Position numbers and translations under genes: made by a program. The notes beneath the pieces were generated by a model, which worked only from the letters and a program-made list of their open reading frames with translations, did not search any database and was not told the origin of the DNA. Of a DNA stretch of 64,000 nucleotides, positions 19,149-32,324 are shown in pieces. Source of the DNA: Luidia sarsii (Eukaryota > Echinodermata > Asteroidea > Paxillosida > Luidiidae); assembly GCA_949987565.1 (NCBI GenBank), contig OX465103.1, forward strand, positions 12,419,145 to 12,483,144, in the 5' to 3' direction. Every line of letters begins with the position of its first letter. Position 1 is the first letter of the stretch.

Positions 19149-20636
19149 TTGAGGGGGCCAAAAATGACTTCAACTGGTCTACCGAAAGTCAGATCCATGT
19201 CAGAGGGCTCTCAGATACCTGAGGAGTCGTTTTCAGAGAAATATGGGAAAAGCGATTTTGGGTCAAAAACTGAAAATTCTGACAGGAGCGGACCTGTCGA
19301 ACATTTCAGAAATTGGGCCAAAAATCTAGATTTTTTGAGGGGGCCAAAAATGACTTCAACTGGTCTACCGAAAGTCAGATCCATGTCAGAGGGCTCTCAG
19401 ATACCTGAGGAGTCATTTTCAGAGAAATATGGGAAAAGTGATTTTGGGTCAAAAACTGAAAAATCTGACAGGAGCGGACCTGTCGAACATGTCAGAAATT
19501 GGGCCAAAAATCTAGATTTTTTGAGGGGGCCAAAATTGACTTCAACTGGTCTACAGAAAGTCAGATCCATGTCAGAGAGCTCTCAGATACCTGAGGAGTC
19601 ATTTTCAGAGAAATATGGGAAAAGTGATTTTGGGTCGAAGACGGAAAAATCTGACAGGAGCGGACCTGTCGAACATGTCAGAAATTGGGCCAAAAATGTA
19701 GATTTTTTGAGGGGGCCAAAAATGACTCCAACTGGTCTACCGAAAGTCAGATCCATGTCAGAGGGCTCTCAGATACCTGAGGAGTCATTTTCAGAGAAAT
19801 ATGGGAAAAGTGATTTTGGGTCGAAGACGGAAAAATCTGACAGGAGCGGACCTGTCGAACATGTCAGAAATTGGGCCAAAAATGTAGATTTTTTGAGGGG
19901 GCCAAAAATGACTTCAACTGGTCTACCGAAAGTCAGATCCATGTCAGAGGGCTCTCAGATACCTGAGGAGTCATTTTCAGAGAAATATGGGAAAAGTGAT
20001 TTTGGGTCGAAGACAGAAAAATCTGACAGGAGCGGACCTGTCGAACATGTCAGAAGATGGGCCAAAAATGTAGATTTTTTGAGGGGGCCAAAAATGACTT
20101 CAACTGGTCTACTGAAAGTCAGATCCATGTCAGAAGGCTCTCAGATACCTGAGGAGTCATTTTCAGAGAAATATGGGAAAAGTGATTTTGGGTCAAAAAC
20201 TGAAAAATCTGACAGGAGCGGACCTGTCGAACATGTCAGAAATTGGGCCAAAAATCTAGATTTTTTGAGGGGGCCAAAAATGACTTCAACTGGTCTACTG
20301 AAAGTCAGATCCATGTCAGAGGGCTCTCAGATACCTGAGGAGTCATTTTCAGAGAAATATGGGAAAAGTGATTTTGGGTCAAAAACTGAAAAAGCTGACA
20401 GGAGCGGACCTGTCGAACATGTCAGAAATTGGGCCAAAAATCTAGATTTTTTGAGGGGGCCAAAAATGACTTCAACCGGTCTACTGAAAGTCAGATCCAT
20501 GTCAGAGGGCTCTCAGATACCTGAGGAGTCATTTTCAGAGAAATATGGGAAAAGTGATTTTGGGTCGAAAACTGAAAAAGCTGACAGGAGCGGACCTGTC
20601 GAACATGTCAGAAATTGGGCCAAAAATGTAGATTTT
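19149..20636 (+). repeat. 8-monomer higher-order repeat, copy 2
   Basis: Repeats the eight-monomer order of 17661-19148 at offset 1,488. It includes shared rare changes such as CAAAATTGACTTC, CTACAGAAAGTC and GAGTCGTTTTCAG. The last monomer switches to a different subfamily (AAAGCTGACAGG with GTAGAT), marking the recombination end. Confidence 0.85.
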
Positions 20637-23600
20637 TTGAGGGGGCCAAAAATGACTTCAACTGGTCTACCGAAAGTCAGATCCATGTCAGAGGGCTCTC
20701 AGATACCTGAGGAGTCATTTTCAGAGAAATATAGGAAAAGTGATTTTGGGTCGAAGACGGAAAAATCTGACAGGAGCGGACCTGTCGAACATGTCAGAAA
20801 TTGGGCCAAAAATGTAGATTTTTTGAGGGGGCCAAAAATGACTTTAACTGGTCTACTGAAAGTCAGATCCATGTCAAAGGGCTCTCAGATAACTGAGGAG
20901 TCATTTTCAGAGAAATATGGGAAAAGTGATTTTGGGTCAAAAACTGAAAAATCTGACAGGAGCGGACCTGTCGAACATGTCAGAAATTGGGCCAAAAATC
21001 TAGATTTTTTGAGGGGGCCAAAAATGACTTCAACTGGTCTATACAAAGTCAGATCCATGTCAGAGGGCTCTCAGATACCTGAGGAGTCATTTTCAAAGAT
21101 ATATGGGAAAAGTGATTATGGGTCGAAGAAGGAAAAATCTGACAGGAGCGGACCTGTCGAACATGTCAGAAATTGGGCCAAAAATGTAGATTTTTTGAGG
21201 GGGGCAAAAATGACTTCAACTGGTCTACCGAAAGTCAGATCCATGTCAGAGGGCTCTCAGATACCTGAGGAGTCATTTTCAGAGAAATATGGGAAAAGTG
21301 ATTTTGGGTCGAAAACTGAAAAATCTGACAGGAGCGGACCTGTCGAACATGTCAGAAATGGGGTCAAAAATCCTTTTTTTTTTAGGGGGCCAAAAATGAC
21401 TTCAACTGGTCTACCGAAAGTCAGATCCATGTCAGAGGGCTCTCAGATACCTGAGGAGTCATTTTCAGAGAAATATGGGAAAAGCGATTTTGGGTCAAAA
21501 ACTGAAAAATCTGACAGGAGCGGACCTGTCGAACATTTCAGAAATTGGGCCAAAAATCTAGATTTTTTGAGGGGGCCAAAAATGACTTCAACTGGTCTAC
21601 CAAAAGTCAGATCCATGTCAGAGGGCTCTCAGATACCTGAGGAGTCATTTTCAGAGAAATATGGGAAAAGTGATTTTGGGTCGAAAACTGAAAAATCTGA
21701 CAGGAGCGGACATGTGGAACATGTCAGAAATGGGGTCAAAAATCCTTTTTTTTTGAGGGGGCCAAAAATGACTTCAACTGGTCTACCGAAAGTTAGATCC
21801 ATGTCAGAGGGCTCTCAGATACCTGAGGAGTCATTTTCAGAGAAATATGGGAAAAGTGATTTTGGGTCGAAGACGGAAAAATCTGACAGGAGCGGACCTG
21901 TCGAACATGTCAGAAATTGGGCCAAAAATGTAGATTTTTTGAGGGGGCCAAAAATGACTTCAACTGGTCTACCGAAAGTCAGATCCATGTCAGAGGGCTC
22001 TCAGATACCTGAGGAGTCATTTTCAGAGAAATATGGGAAAAGTGATTTTGGGTCGAAAACTGAAAAATCTGACAGGAGCGGACCTGTGGAACATGTCAGA
22101 AATGGGGTCAAAAATCCTTTTTTTTTGAGGGGGCCAAAAATGACTTCAACAGGTCTACCGAAAGTTAGATCCATGTCAGAGGGCTCTCAGATACCTGAGG
22201 AGTCATTTTCAGAGAAATATGGGAAAAGTGATTTTGGGTCGAAGACGGAAAAATCTGACAGGAGCGGACCTGTCGAACATGTCAGAAATTGGGCCAAAAA
22301 TGTAGATTTTTTGAGGGGGCCAAAAATGACTTCAACTGGTCTACCGAAAGTCAGATCCATGTCAGAGGGCTCTCAGATACCTGAGGAGTCATTTTCATAG
22401 AAATATAGGAAAAGTGATTTTGGGTCGAAGACGGAAAAATCTGACAGGGGCGGACCTGTCGAACATGTCAGAAATTGGGCCAAAAATGTAGATTTTTTGA
22501 GGGGGCCAAAAATGACTTTAACTGGTCTACTGAAAGTCAGATCCATGTCAAAGGGCTCTCAGATACCTGAGGAGTCATTTTCAGAGAAATATGGGAAAAG
22601 TGATTTTGGGTCAAAAACTGAAAAATCTGACAGGAGCGGACCTGTCGAACATGTCAGAAGATGGGCCAAAAATGTAGATTTTTTGAGGGGGCCAAAAATG
22701 ACTTCAACTGGTCTACTGAAAGTCAGATCCATGTCAGAGGGCTCTCAGATACCTGAGGAGTCATTTTCAGAGAAATATGGGAAAAGTAATTTTGGGTCAA
22801 AAACTGAAAAATCTGACAGGAGCGGACCTGTCGAACATGTCAGAAATTGGGCCAAAAATCTAGATTTTTTGAGGGGGCCAAAAATGACTTCAACTGGTCT
22901 ACCGAAAGTCAGATCCATGTCAGAGGGCTGTCAGATACCTGAGGAGTCATTTTCAGAGAAATGTGGGAAAAGTGATTTTGGGTCAAAAACTGAAAAATCT
23001 GACAGGAGCGGACCTGTCGAACATGTCAGAAATTGGGCCAAAAATCTAGATTTTTTGAGGGGGCCAAAAATGACTTCAACTGGTCTACCGAAAGTCAGAT
23101 CCATGTCAGAGGGCTCTCAGATACCTGAGGAGTCATTTTCAGAGAAATATAGGAAAAGTGATTTTGGGTCGAAGACGGAAAAATCTGACAGGAGCGGACC
23201 TGTCGAACATGTCAGAAATTGGGCCAAAAATGTAGATTTTTTGAGGGGGCCAAAAATGACTTTAACTGGTCTACTGAAAGTCAGATCCATGTCAAAGGGC
23301 TCTCAGATACCTGAGGAGTCATTTTCAGAGAAATATGGGAAAAGTGATTTTGGGTCAAAAACTGAAAAATCTGACAGGAGCGGACCTGTCGAACATGTCA
23401 GAAATTGGGCCAAAAATCTAGATTTTTTGAGGGGGCCAAAAATGACTTCAACTGGTCTATACAAAGTCAGATCCATGTCAGAGGGCTCTCAGATACCTGA
23501 GGAGTCATTTTCAAAGATATATGGGAAAAGTGATTATGGGTCGAAGACGGAAAAATCTGACAGGAGCGGACCTGTCGAACATGTCAGAAATTGGGCCAAA

Positions 23601-24727
23601 AATGTAGATTTTTTGAGGGGGGCAAAAATGACTTCAACTGGTCTACCGAAAGTCAGATCCATGTCAGAGGGCTCTCAGATACCTGAGGAGTCATTTTCAG
23701 AGAAATATGGGAAAAGTGATTTTGGGTCAAAAACTTAAAAATCTGACAGGAGCGGACCTGTCGAACATGTCAGAAATTGGGCCAAAAATCTAGATTTTTT
23801 GAGGGGGCCAAAAATGACTTCAACTGGTCTATACAAAGTCAGATCCATGTCAGAGGGCTCTCAGATACCTGAGGAGTCATTTTCAAAGATATATGGGAAA
23901 AGTGATTATGGGTCGAAGACGGAAAAATCTGACAGGAGCGGACCTGTCGAACATGTCAGAAATTGGGCCAAAAATGTAGATTTTTTGAGGGGGGCAAAAA
24001 TGACTTCAACTGGTCTACCGAAAGTCAGATCCATGTCAGAGGGCTCTCAGATACCTGAGGAGTCATTTTCAGAGAAATATGGGAAAAGTGATTTTGGGTC
24101 AAAAACTGAAAAATCTGACAGGAGCGGACCTGTCGAACATGTCAGAAATTGGGCCAAAAATCTAGATTTTTTGAGGGGGCCAAAAATGACTTCAACTGGT
24201 CTACTGAAAGTCAGATCCATGTCAGAGGGCTCTCAGATACCTGAGGAGTCATTTTCAGAGAAATATGGGAAAAGTGATTTTGGGTCGAAAACTGAAAAAT
24301 CTGACAGGAGCGGACCTGTCGAACATGTCAGAAATGGGGTCAAAAATCCTTTTTTTTTGAGGGGGCCAAAAATGACTTCAACTGGTCTACCGAAAGTCAG
24401 ATCCATGTCAGAGGGCTCTCAGATACCTGAGGAGTCATTTTCAGAGAAATATGGGAAAAGTGATTTTGGGTCGAAAACTGAAAAATCTGACAGGAGCGGA
24501 CCTGTGGAACATGTCAGAAATGGGGTCAAAAATCCTTTTTTTTTGAGGGGGCCAAAAATGACTTCAACTGGTCTACCGAAAGTTAGATCCATGTCAGAGG
24601 GCTCTCAGATACCTGAGGAGTCATTTTCAGAGAAATATGGGAAAAGTGATTTTGGGTCGAAGACGGAAAGATCTGACAGGACAGACCTGTCGAACATGTC
24701 AGAAATTGGGCCAAAAATGTAGATTTT
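20637..24727 (+). repeat. Satellite monomers between the two higher-order repeat families
   Basis: About 22 monomers of mixed subfamilies, with runs shared by the downstream series: CTTTAACTGG / TCAAAGGGC monomers, AAAGATATATGGG with GATTATGGG monomers, and AGATGGGCC monomers. In-frame stops occur at 22398-22400 (TTCATAG) and near 23735 (ACTTAAAAA). The block ends with the first 1-base-deleted monomer (GACAGGACAGACCTG near 24680). Confidence 0.75.
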
Positions 24728-27700
24728 TTGAGGGGGCCAAAAATGACTTCAACTGGTCTACCGAAAGTCAGATCCATGTCAGAGGGCTCTCAGATACCTG
24801 AGGAGTCATTTTCAGAGAAATATAGGAAAAGTGATTTTGGGTCGAAGACGGAAAAATCTGACAGGAGCGGACCTGTCGAACATGTCAGAAATTGGGCCAA
24901 AAATGTAGATTTTTTGAGGGGGCCAAAAATGACTTTAACTGGTCTACTAAAAGTCAGATCCATGTCAAAGGGCTCTCAGATACCTGAGGAGTCATTTTCA
25001 GAGAAATATGGGAAAAGTGATTTTGGGTCAAAAACTGAAAAATCTGACAGGAGCGGACCTGTCGAACATGTCAGAAATTGGGCCAAAAATCTAGATTTTT
25101 TGAGGGGGCCAAAAATGACTTCAACTGGTCTATACAAAGTCAGATCCATGTCAGAGGGCTCTCAGATACCTGAGAAGTCATTTTCAGAGATATATGGGAA
25201 AAGTGATTATGGGTCGAAGACGGAAAAATCTGACAGGAGCGGACCTGTCGAACATGTCAGAAATTGGGCCAAAAATGTAGATTTTTTGAGGGGGGCAAAA
25301 ATGACTTCAACTGGTCTACCGAAAGTCAGATCCATGTCAGAGGGCTCTCAGATACCTGAGGAGTCATTTTCAGAGAAATATGGGAAAAGTGATTTTGGGT
25401 CGAAGACGGAAAAATCTGACAGGAGCGGACCTGTCGAACATGTCAGAAGATGGGCCAAAAATGTAGATTTTTTGAGGGGGCCAAAAATGACTTCAACTGG
25501 TCTACTGAAAGTCAGATCCATGTCAGAGGGCTCTCAGATACCTGAGGAGTCATTTTCAGAGAAATATGGGAAAAGTGATTTTGGGTCAAAAACTGAAAAA
25601 TCTGACAGGAGCGGACCTGTCGAACATGTCAGAAATTGGGCCAAAAATCTAGATTTTTTGAGGGGGCCAAAAATGACTTCAACTGGTCTACCGAAAGTCA
25701 GATCCATGTCAGAGGGCTCTCAGATACCTGAGGAGTCATTTTCAGAGAAATATGGGAAAAGTGATTTTGGGTCAAAAACTGAAAAATCTGACAGGAGCGG
25801 ACCTGTCGAACATGTCAGAAATTGGGCCAAAAATGTAGATTTTTTGAGGGGGCCAAAAATGACTTCAACTGGTCTACCGAAAGTCACATCCATGTCAGAG
25901 GGCTCTCAGATACATTTTCAGAGAAATATGGGAAAAGTGATTTTGGGTCAAAAACTAAAAAAATCTGACAGGAGCGGACCTGTCGAACATGTCAGAAATT
26001 GGGCCAAAAATCTAGATTTTTTGAGGGGGCCAAAAATGATTTCAACTGGTCTACCGAAAGTCAGATCCATGTCAGAGGGCTCTCAGATACCTGAGGAGTC
26101 ATTTTCAGAGAAATATGGGAAAAGTGATTTTGGGTCAAAAACTGAAAAAGCTGACAGGAGCGGACCTGTCGAACATGTCAGAAATTGGGCCAAAAATCTA
26201 GATTTTTTGAGGGGGCCAAAAATGACTTCAACTGGTCTACTGAAAGTCAGATCCATGTCAGAGGGCTCTCAGATACCTGAGGAGTCATTTTCAGAGAAAT
26301 ATGGGAAAAGTGATTTTGGGTCGAAAACTGAAAAATCTGACAGGAGCGGACCTGTCGAACATGTCAGAAATTGGGCCAAAAATGTAGATTTTTTGAGGGG
26401 GGCAAAAATGACTTCAACTGGTCTACCGAAAGTCAGATCCATGTCAGAGGGCTCTCAGATACCTGAGGAGTCATTTTCAGAGAAACATGGGAAAAGTGAT
26501 TTTGGGTCAAAAACTGAAAAATCTGACAGGAGCGGACCTGTCGAACATGTCAGAAATTGGGCCAAAAATCTAGAGTTTTTGAGGGGGCCAAAAATGACTT
26601 CAACTGGTCTACCGAAAGTCACATCCATGTCAGAGGGCTCTCAGATACATTGTCAGAGAAATATGGGAAAAGTGATTTTGGGTCAAAAACTAAAAAAATC
26701 TGACAGGAGCGGACCTGTCGAACATGTCAGAAATTGGGCCAAAAATCTAGATTTTTTGAGGGGGCCAAAAATGACTTCAACTGGTCTACCGAAAGTCAGA
26801 TCCATGTCAGAGGGCTCTCAGATACCTGAGGAGTCATTTTCAGAGAAATATGGGAAAAGTGATTTTGGGTCAAAAACTGAAAAAGCTGACAGGAGCGGAC
26901 CTGTCGAACATGTCAGAAATTGGGCCAAAAATCTAGATTTTTTGAGGGGGCCAAAAATGACTTCAACTGGTCTACTGAAAGTCAGATCCATGTCAGAGGG
27001 CTCTCAGATACCTGAGGAGTCATTTTCAGAGAAATATGGGAAAAGTGATTTTGGGTCGAAAACTGAAAAATCTGACAGGAGCGGACCTGTCGAACATGTC
27101 AGAAATGGGGTCAAAAATCTTGATTTTTTGAGGGGGCCAAAAATGACTTCAACTGGTCTACCGAAAGTCAGATCCATGTCAGAGGGCTCTCGAATACCTG
27201 AGGAGTCATTTTCAGAGAAATATGGGAAAAGCGATTTTGGGTCAAAAACTGAAAAATCTGACAGGAGCGGACCTGTCGAACATTTCAGAAATTGGGCCAA
27301 AAATCTAGATTTTTTGAGGGGGCCAAAAATGACTTCAACTGGTCTACTGAAAGTCAGATCCATGTCAGAGGGCTCTCAGATACCTGAGGAGTCATTTTCA
27401 GAGAAATATGGGAAAAGTGATTTTGGGTCAAAAACTGAAAAAGCTGACAGGAGCGGACCTGTCGAACATGTCAGAAATTGGGCCAAAAATCTAGATTTTT
27501 TGAGGGGGCCAAAAATGACTTCAACTGGTCTACTGAAAGTCAGATCCATGTCAGAGGGCTCTCAGATACCTGAGGAGTCATTTTCAGAGAAATATGGGAA
27601 AAGTGATTTTGGGTCAAAAACTGAAAAATCTGACAGGAGCGGACCTGTCGAACATGTCAGAAATTGGGCCAAAAATCTTGATTTTTTGAGGGGGCCAAAA

Positions 27701-28986
27701 ATGACTTCAACTGGTCTACCGAAAGTCAGATCCATGTCAGAGGGCTCTCAGATACCTGAGGAGTCATTTTCAGAGAAATATGGGAAAAGTGATTTTGGGT
27801 CGAAGACGGAAAAATCTGACAGGAGCGGACCTGGCGAACATGTCAGAAATTGGGCCAAAAATGTAGATTTTTTGAGGGAGCCAAAAATGACTTCAACTGG
27901 TCTACCGAAAGTCAGATCCATGTCAGAGGGCTCTCAGATACCTGAGGAGTCATTTTCAGAGAAATATACGAAAAGTGATTTTGGGTCGAAGACGGAAAAA
28001 TCTGACAGGAGCGGACCTGTCGAACATGTCAGAAATTGGGCCAAAAATGTAGATTTTTTGAGGGGGCCAAAAATGACTTTAACTGGTCTACTGAAAGTCA
28101 GATCCATGTCAAAGGGCTCTCAGATACCTGAGGAGTCATTTTCAGAGAAATATGGGAAAAGTGATTTTGGGTCAAAAACTGAAAAATCTGACAGGAGCGG
28201 ACCTGTCGAACATGTCAGAAATTGGGCCAAAAATGTAGATTTTTTGAGGGGGCCAAAAATGACTTCAACTGGTCTATACAAAGTCAGATCCATGTCAGAG
28301 GGCTCTCAGATACCTGAGGAGTCATTTTCAAAGATATATGGGAAAAGTGATTATGGGTCGAAGACGGAAAAATCTGACAGGAGCGGACCTGTCGAACATG
28401 TCAGAAATTGGGCCAAAAATGTAGATTTTTTGAGGGGGGCAAAAATGACTTCAACTGGTCTACCGAAAGTCAGATCCATGTCAGAGGGCTCTCAGATACC
28501 TGAGGAGTCATTTTCAGAGAAATATGGGAAAAGCGATTTTGGGTCAAAAACTGAAAAATCTGACAGGAGCGGACCTGTCGAACATTTCAGAAATTGGGCC
28601 AAAAATCTAGATTTTTTGAGGGGGCCAAAAATGACTTCAACTGGTCTACCGAAAGTCAGATCCATGTCAGAGGGCTCTCAGATACCTGAGGAGTCATTTT
28701 CAGAGAAATATGGGAAAAGTGATTTTGGGTCGAAAACTGAAAAATCTGACAGGAGCGGACCTGTGGAACATGTCAGAAATGGGGTCAAAAATCCTTTTTT
28801 TTTGAGGGGGCCAAAAATGACTTCAACTGGTCTACCGAAAGTTAGATCCATGTCAGAGGGCTCTCAGATACCTGAGGAGTCATTTTCAGAGAAATATGGG
28901 AAAAGTGATTTTGGGTCGAAGACGGAAAAATCTGACAGGACAGACCTGTCGAACATGTCAGAAATTGGGCCAAAAATGTAGATTTT
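24728..28986 (+). repeat. Higher-order repeat unit, 23 monomers (4,259 bp)
   Basis: First unit of the series delimited by the 1-base-deleted monomer GACAGGACAGACCTGTC, which occurs once at each unit end. Length is 23 x 186 minus 19: two 177-bp monomers and one 185-bp monomer. The longer unit contains additional monomers, including a second ATTTTCAG/ATTGTCAG-type deleted monomer, compared with later units. Confidence 0.9.
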
Positions 28987-31900
28987 TTGAGGGGGCCAAA
29001 AATGACTTCAACTGGTCTACCGAAAGTCAGATCCATGTCAGAGGGCTCTCAGATACCTGAGGAGTCATTTTCAGAGAAATATAGGAAAAGTGATTTTGGG
29101 TCGAAGACGGAAAAATCTGACAGGAGCGGACCTGTCGAACATGTCAGAAATTGGGCCAAAAATGTAGATTTTTTGAGGGGGCCAAAAATGACTTTAACTG
29201 GTCTACTAAAAGTCAGATCCATGTCAAAGGGCTCTCAGATACCTGAGGAGTCATTTTCAGAGAAATATGGGAAAAGTGATTTTGGGTCAAAAACTGAAAA
29301 ATCTGACAGGAGCGGACCTGTCGAACATGTCAGAAATTGGGCCAAAAATCTAGATTTTTTGAGGGGGCCAAAAATGACTTCAACTGGTCTATACAAAGTC
29401 AGATCCATGTCAGAGGGCTCTCAGATACCTGAGAAGTCATTTTCAGAGATATATGGGAAAAGTGATTATGGGTCGAAGACGGAAAAATCTGACAGGAGCG
29501 GACCTGTCGAACATGTCAGAAATTGGGCCAAAAATGTAGATTTTTTGAGGGGGGCAAAAATGACTTCAACTGGTCTACCGAAAGTCAGATCCATGTCAGA
29601 GGGCTCTCAGATACCTGAGGAGTCATTTTCAGAGAAATATGGGAAAAGTGATTTTGGGTCGAAGACGGAAAAATCTGACAGGAGCGGACCTGTCGAACAT
29701 GTCAGAAGATGGGCCAAAAATGTAGATTTTTTGAGGGGGCCAAAAATGACTTCAACTGGTCTACTGAAAGTCAGATCCATGTCAGAGGGCTCTCAGATAC
29801 CTGAGGAGTCATTTTCAGAGAAATATGGGAAAAGTGATTTTGGGTCAAAAACTGAAAAATCTGACAGGAGCGGACCTGTCGAACATGTCAGAAATTGGGC
29901 CAAAAATGTAGATTTTTTGAGGGGGCCAAAAATGACTTCAACTGGTCTACCGAAAGTCACATCCATGTCAGAGGGCTCTCAGATACATTGTCAGAGAAAT
30001 ATGGGAAAAGTGATTTTGGGTCAAAAACTAAAAAAATCTGACAGGAGCGGACCTGTCGAACATGTCAGAAATTGGGCCAAAAATCTAGATTTTTTGAGGG
30101 GGCCAAAAATGACTTCAACTGGTCTACCGAAAGTCAGATCCATGTCAGAGGGCTCTCAGATACCTGAGGAGTCATTTTCAGAGAAATATGGGAAAAGTGA
30201 TTTTGGGTCAAAAACTGAAAAAGCTGACAGGAGCGGACCTGTCGAACATGTCAGAAATTGGGCCAAAAATCTAGATTTTTTGAGGGGGCCAAAAATGACT
30301 TCAACTGGTCTACTGAAAGTCAGATCCATGTCAGAGGGCTCTCAGATACCTGAGGAGTCATTTTCAGAGAAATATGGGAAAAGTGATTTTGGGTCGAAAA
30401 CTGAAAAATCTGACAGGAGCGGACCTGTCGAACATGTCAGAAATGGGGTCAAAAATCTTGATTTTTTGAGGGGGCCAAAAATGACTTCAACTGGTCTACC
30501 GAAAGTCAGATCCATGTCAGAGGGCTCTCGAATACCTGAGGAGTCATTTTCAGAGAAATATGGGAAAAGCGATTTTGGGTCAAAAACTGAAAAATCTGAC
30601 AGGAGCGGACCTGTCGAACATTTCAGAAATTGGGCCAAAAATCTAGATTTTTTGAGGGGGCCAAAAATGACTTCAACTGGTCTACTGAAAGTCAGATCCA
30701 TGTCAGAGGGCTCTCAGATACCTGAGGAGTCATTTTCAGAGAAATATGGGAAAAGTGATTTTGGGTCAAAAACTGAAAAAGCTGACAGGAGCGGACCTGT
30801 CGAACATGTCAGAAATTGGGCCAAAAATCTAGATTTTTTGAGGGGGCCAAAAATGACTTCAACTGGTCTACTGAAAGTCAGATCCATGTCAGAGGGCTCT
30901 CAGATACCTGAGGAGTCATTTTCAGAGAAATATGGGAAAAGTGATTTTGGGTCAAAAACTGAAAAATCTGACAGGAGCGGACCTGTCGAACATGTCAGAA
31001 ATTGGGCCAAAAATCTTGATTTTTTGAGGGGGCCAAAAATGACTTCAACTGGTCTACCGAAAGTCAGATCCATGTCAGAGGGCTCTCAGATACCTGAGGA
31101 GTCATTTTCAGAGAAATATGGGAAAAGTGATTTTGGGTCGAAGACGGAAAAATCTGACAGGAGCGGACCTGGCGAACATGTCAGAAATTGGGCCAAAAAT
31201 GTAGATTTTTTGAGGGAGCCAAAAATGACTTCAACTGGTCTACCGAAAGTCAGATCCATGTCAGAGGGCTCTCAGATACCTGAGGAGTCATTTTCAGAGA
31301 AATATACGAAAAGTGATTTTGGGTCGAAGACGGAAAAATCTGACAGGAGCGGACCTGTCGAACATGTCAGAAATTGGGCCAAAAATGTAGATTTTTTGAG
31401 GGGGCCAAAAATGACTTTAACTGGTCTACTGAAAGTCAGATCCATGTCAAAGGGCTCTCAGATACCTGAGGAGTCATTTTCAGAGAAATATGGGAAAAGT
31501 GATTTTGGGTCAAAAACTGAAAAATCTGACAGGAGCGGACCTGTCGAACATGTCAGAAATTGGGCCAAAAATGTAGATTTTTTGAGGGGGCCAAAAATGA
31601 CTTCAACTGGTCTATACAAAGTCAGATCCATGTCAGAGGGCTCTCAGATACCTGAGGAGTCATTTTCAAAGATATATGGGAAAAGTGATTATGGGTCGAA
31701 GACGGAAAAATCTGACAGGAGCGGACCTGTCGAACATGTCAGAAATTGGGCCAAAAATGTAGATTTTTTGAGGGGGGCAAAAATGACTTCAACTGGTCTA
31801 CCGAAAGTCAGATCCATGTCAGAGGGCTCTCAGATACCTGAGGAGTCATTTTCAGAGAAATATGGGAAAAGCGATTTTGGGTCAAAAACTGAAAAATCTG

Positions 31901-32324
31901 ACAGGAGCGGACCTGTCGAACATTTCAGAAATTGGGCCAAAAATCTAGATTTTTTGAGGGGGCCAAAAATGACTTCAACTGGTCTACCGAAAGTCAGATC
32001 CATGTCAGAGGGCTCTCAGATACCTGAGGAGTCATTTTCAGAGAAATATGGGAAAAGTGATTTTGGGTCGAAAACTGAAAAATCTGACAGGAGCGGACCT
32101 GTGGAACATGTCAGAAATGGGGTCAAAAATCCTTTTTTTTTGAGGGGGCCAAAAATGACTTCAACTGGTCTACCGAAAGTTAGATCCATGTCAGAGGGCT
32201 CTCAGATACCTGAGGAGTCATTTTCAGAGAAATATGGGAAAAGTGATTTTGGGTCGAAGACGGAAAAATCTGACAGGACAGACCTGTCGAACATGTCAGA
32301 AATTGGGCCAAAAATGTAGATTTT
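28987..32324 (+). repeat. Higher-order repeat unit, 18 monomers (3,338 bp)
   Basis: Same monomer order as the 16-monomer units plus two extra monomers before the CCTGGCGAAC/GGGAGCC monomer. Length is 18 x 186 minus 10 (one 177-bp and one 185-bp monomer). Confidence 0.9.
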
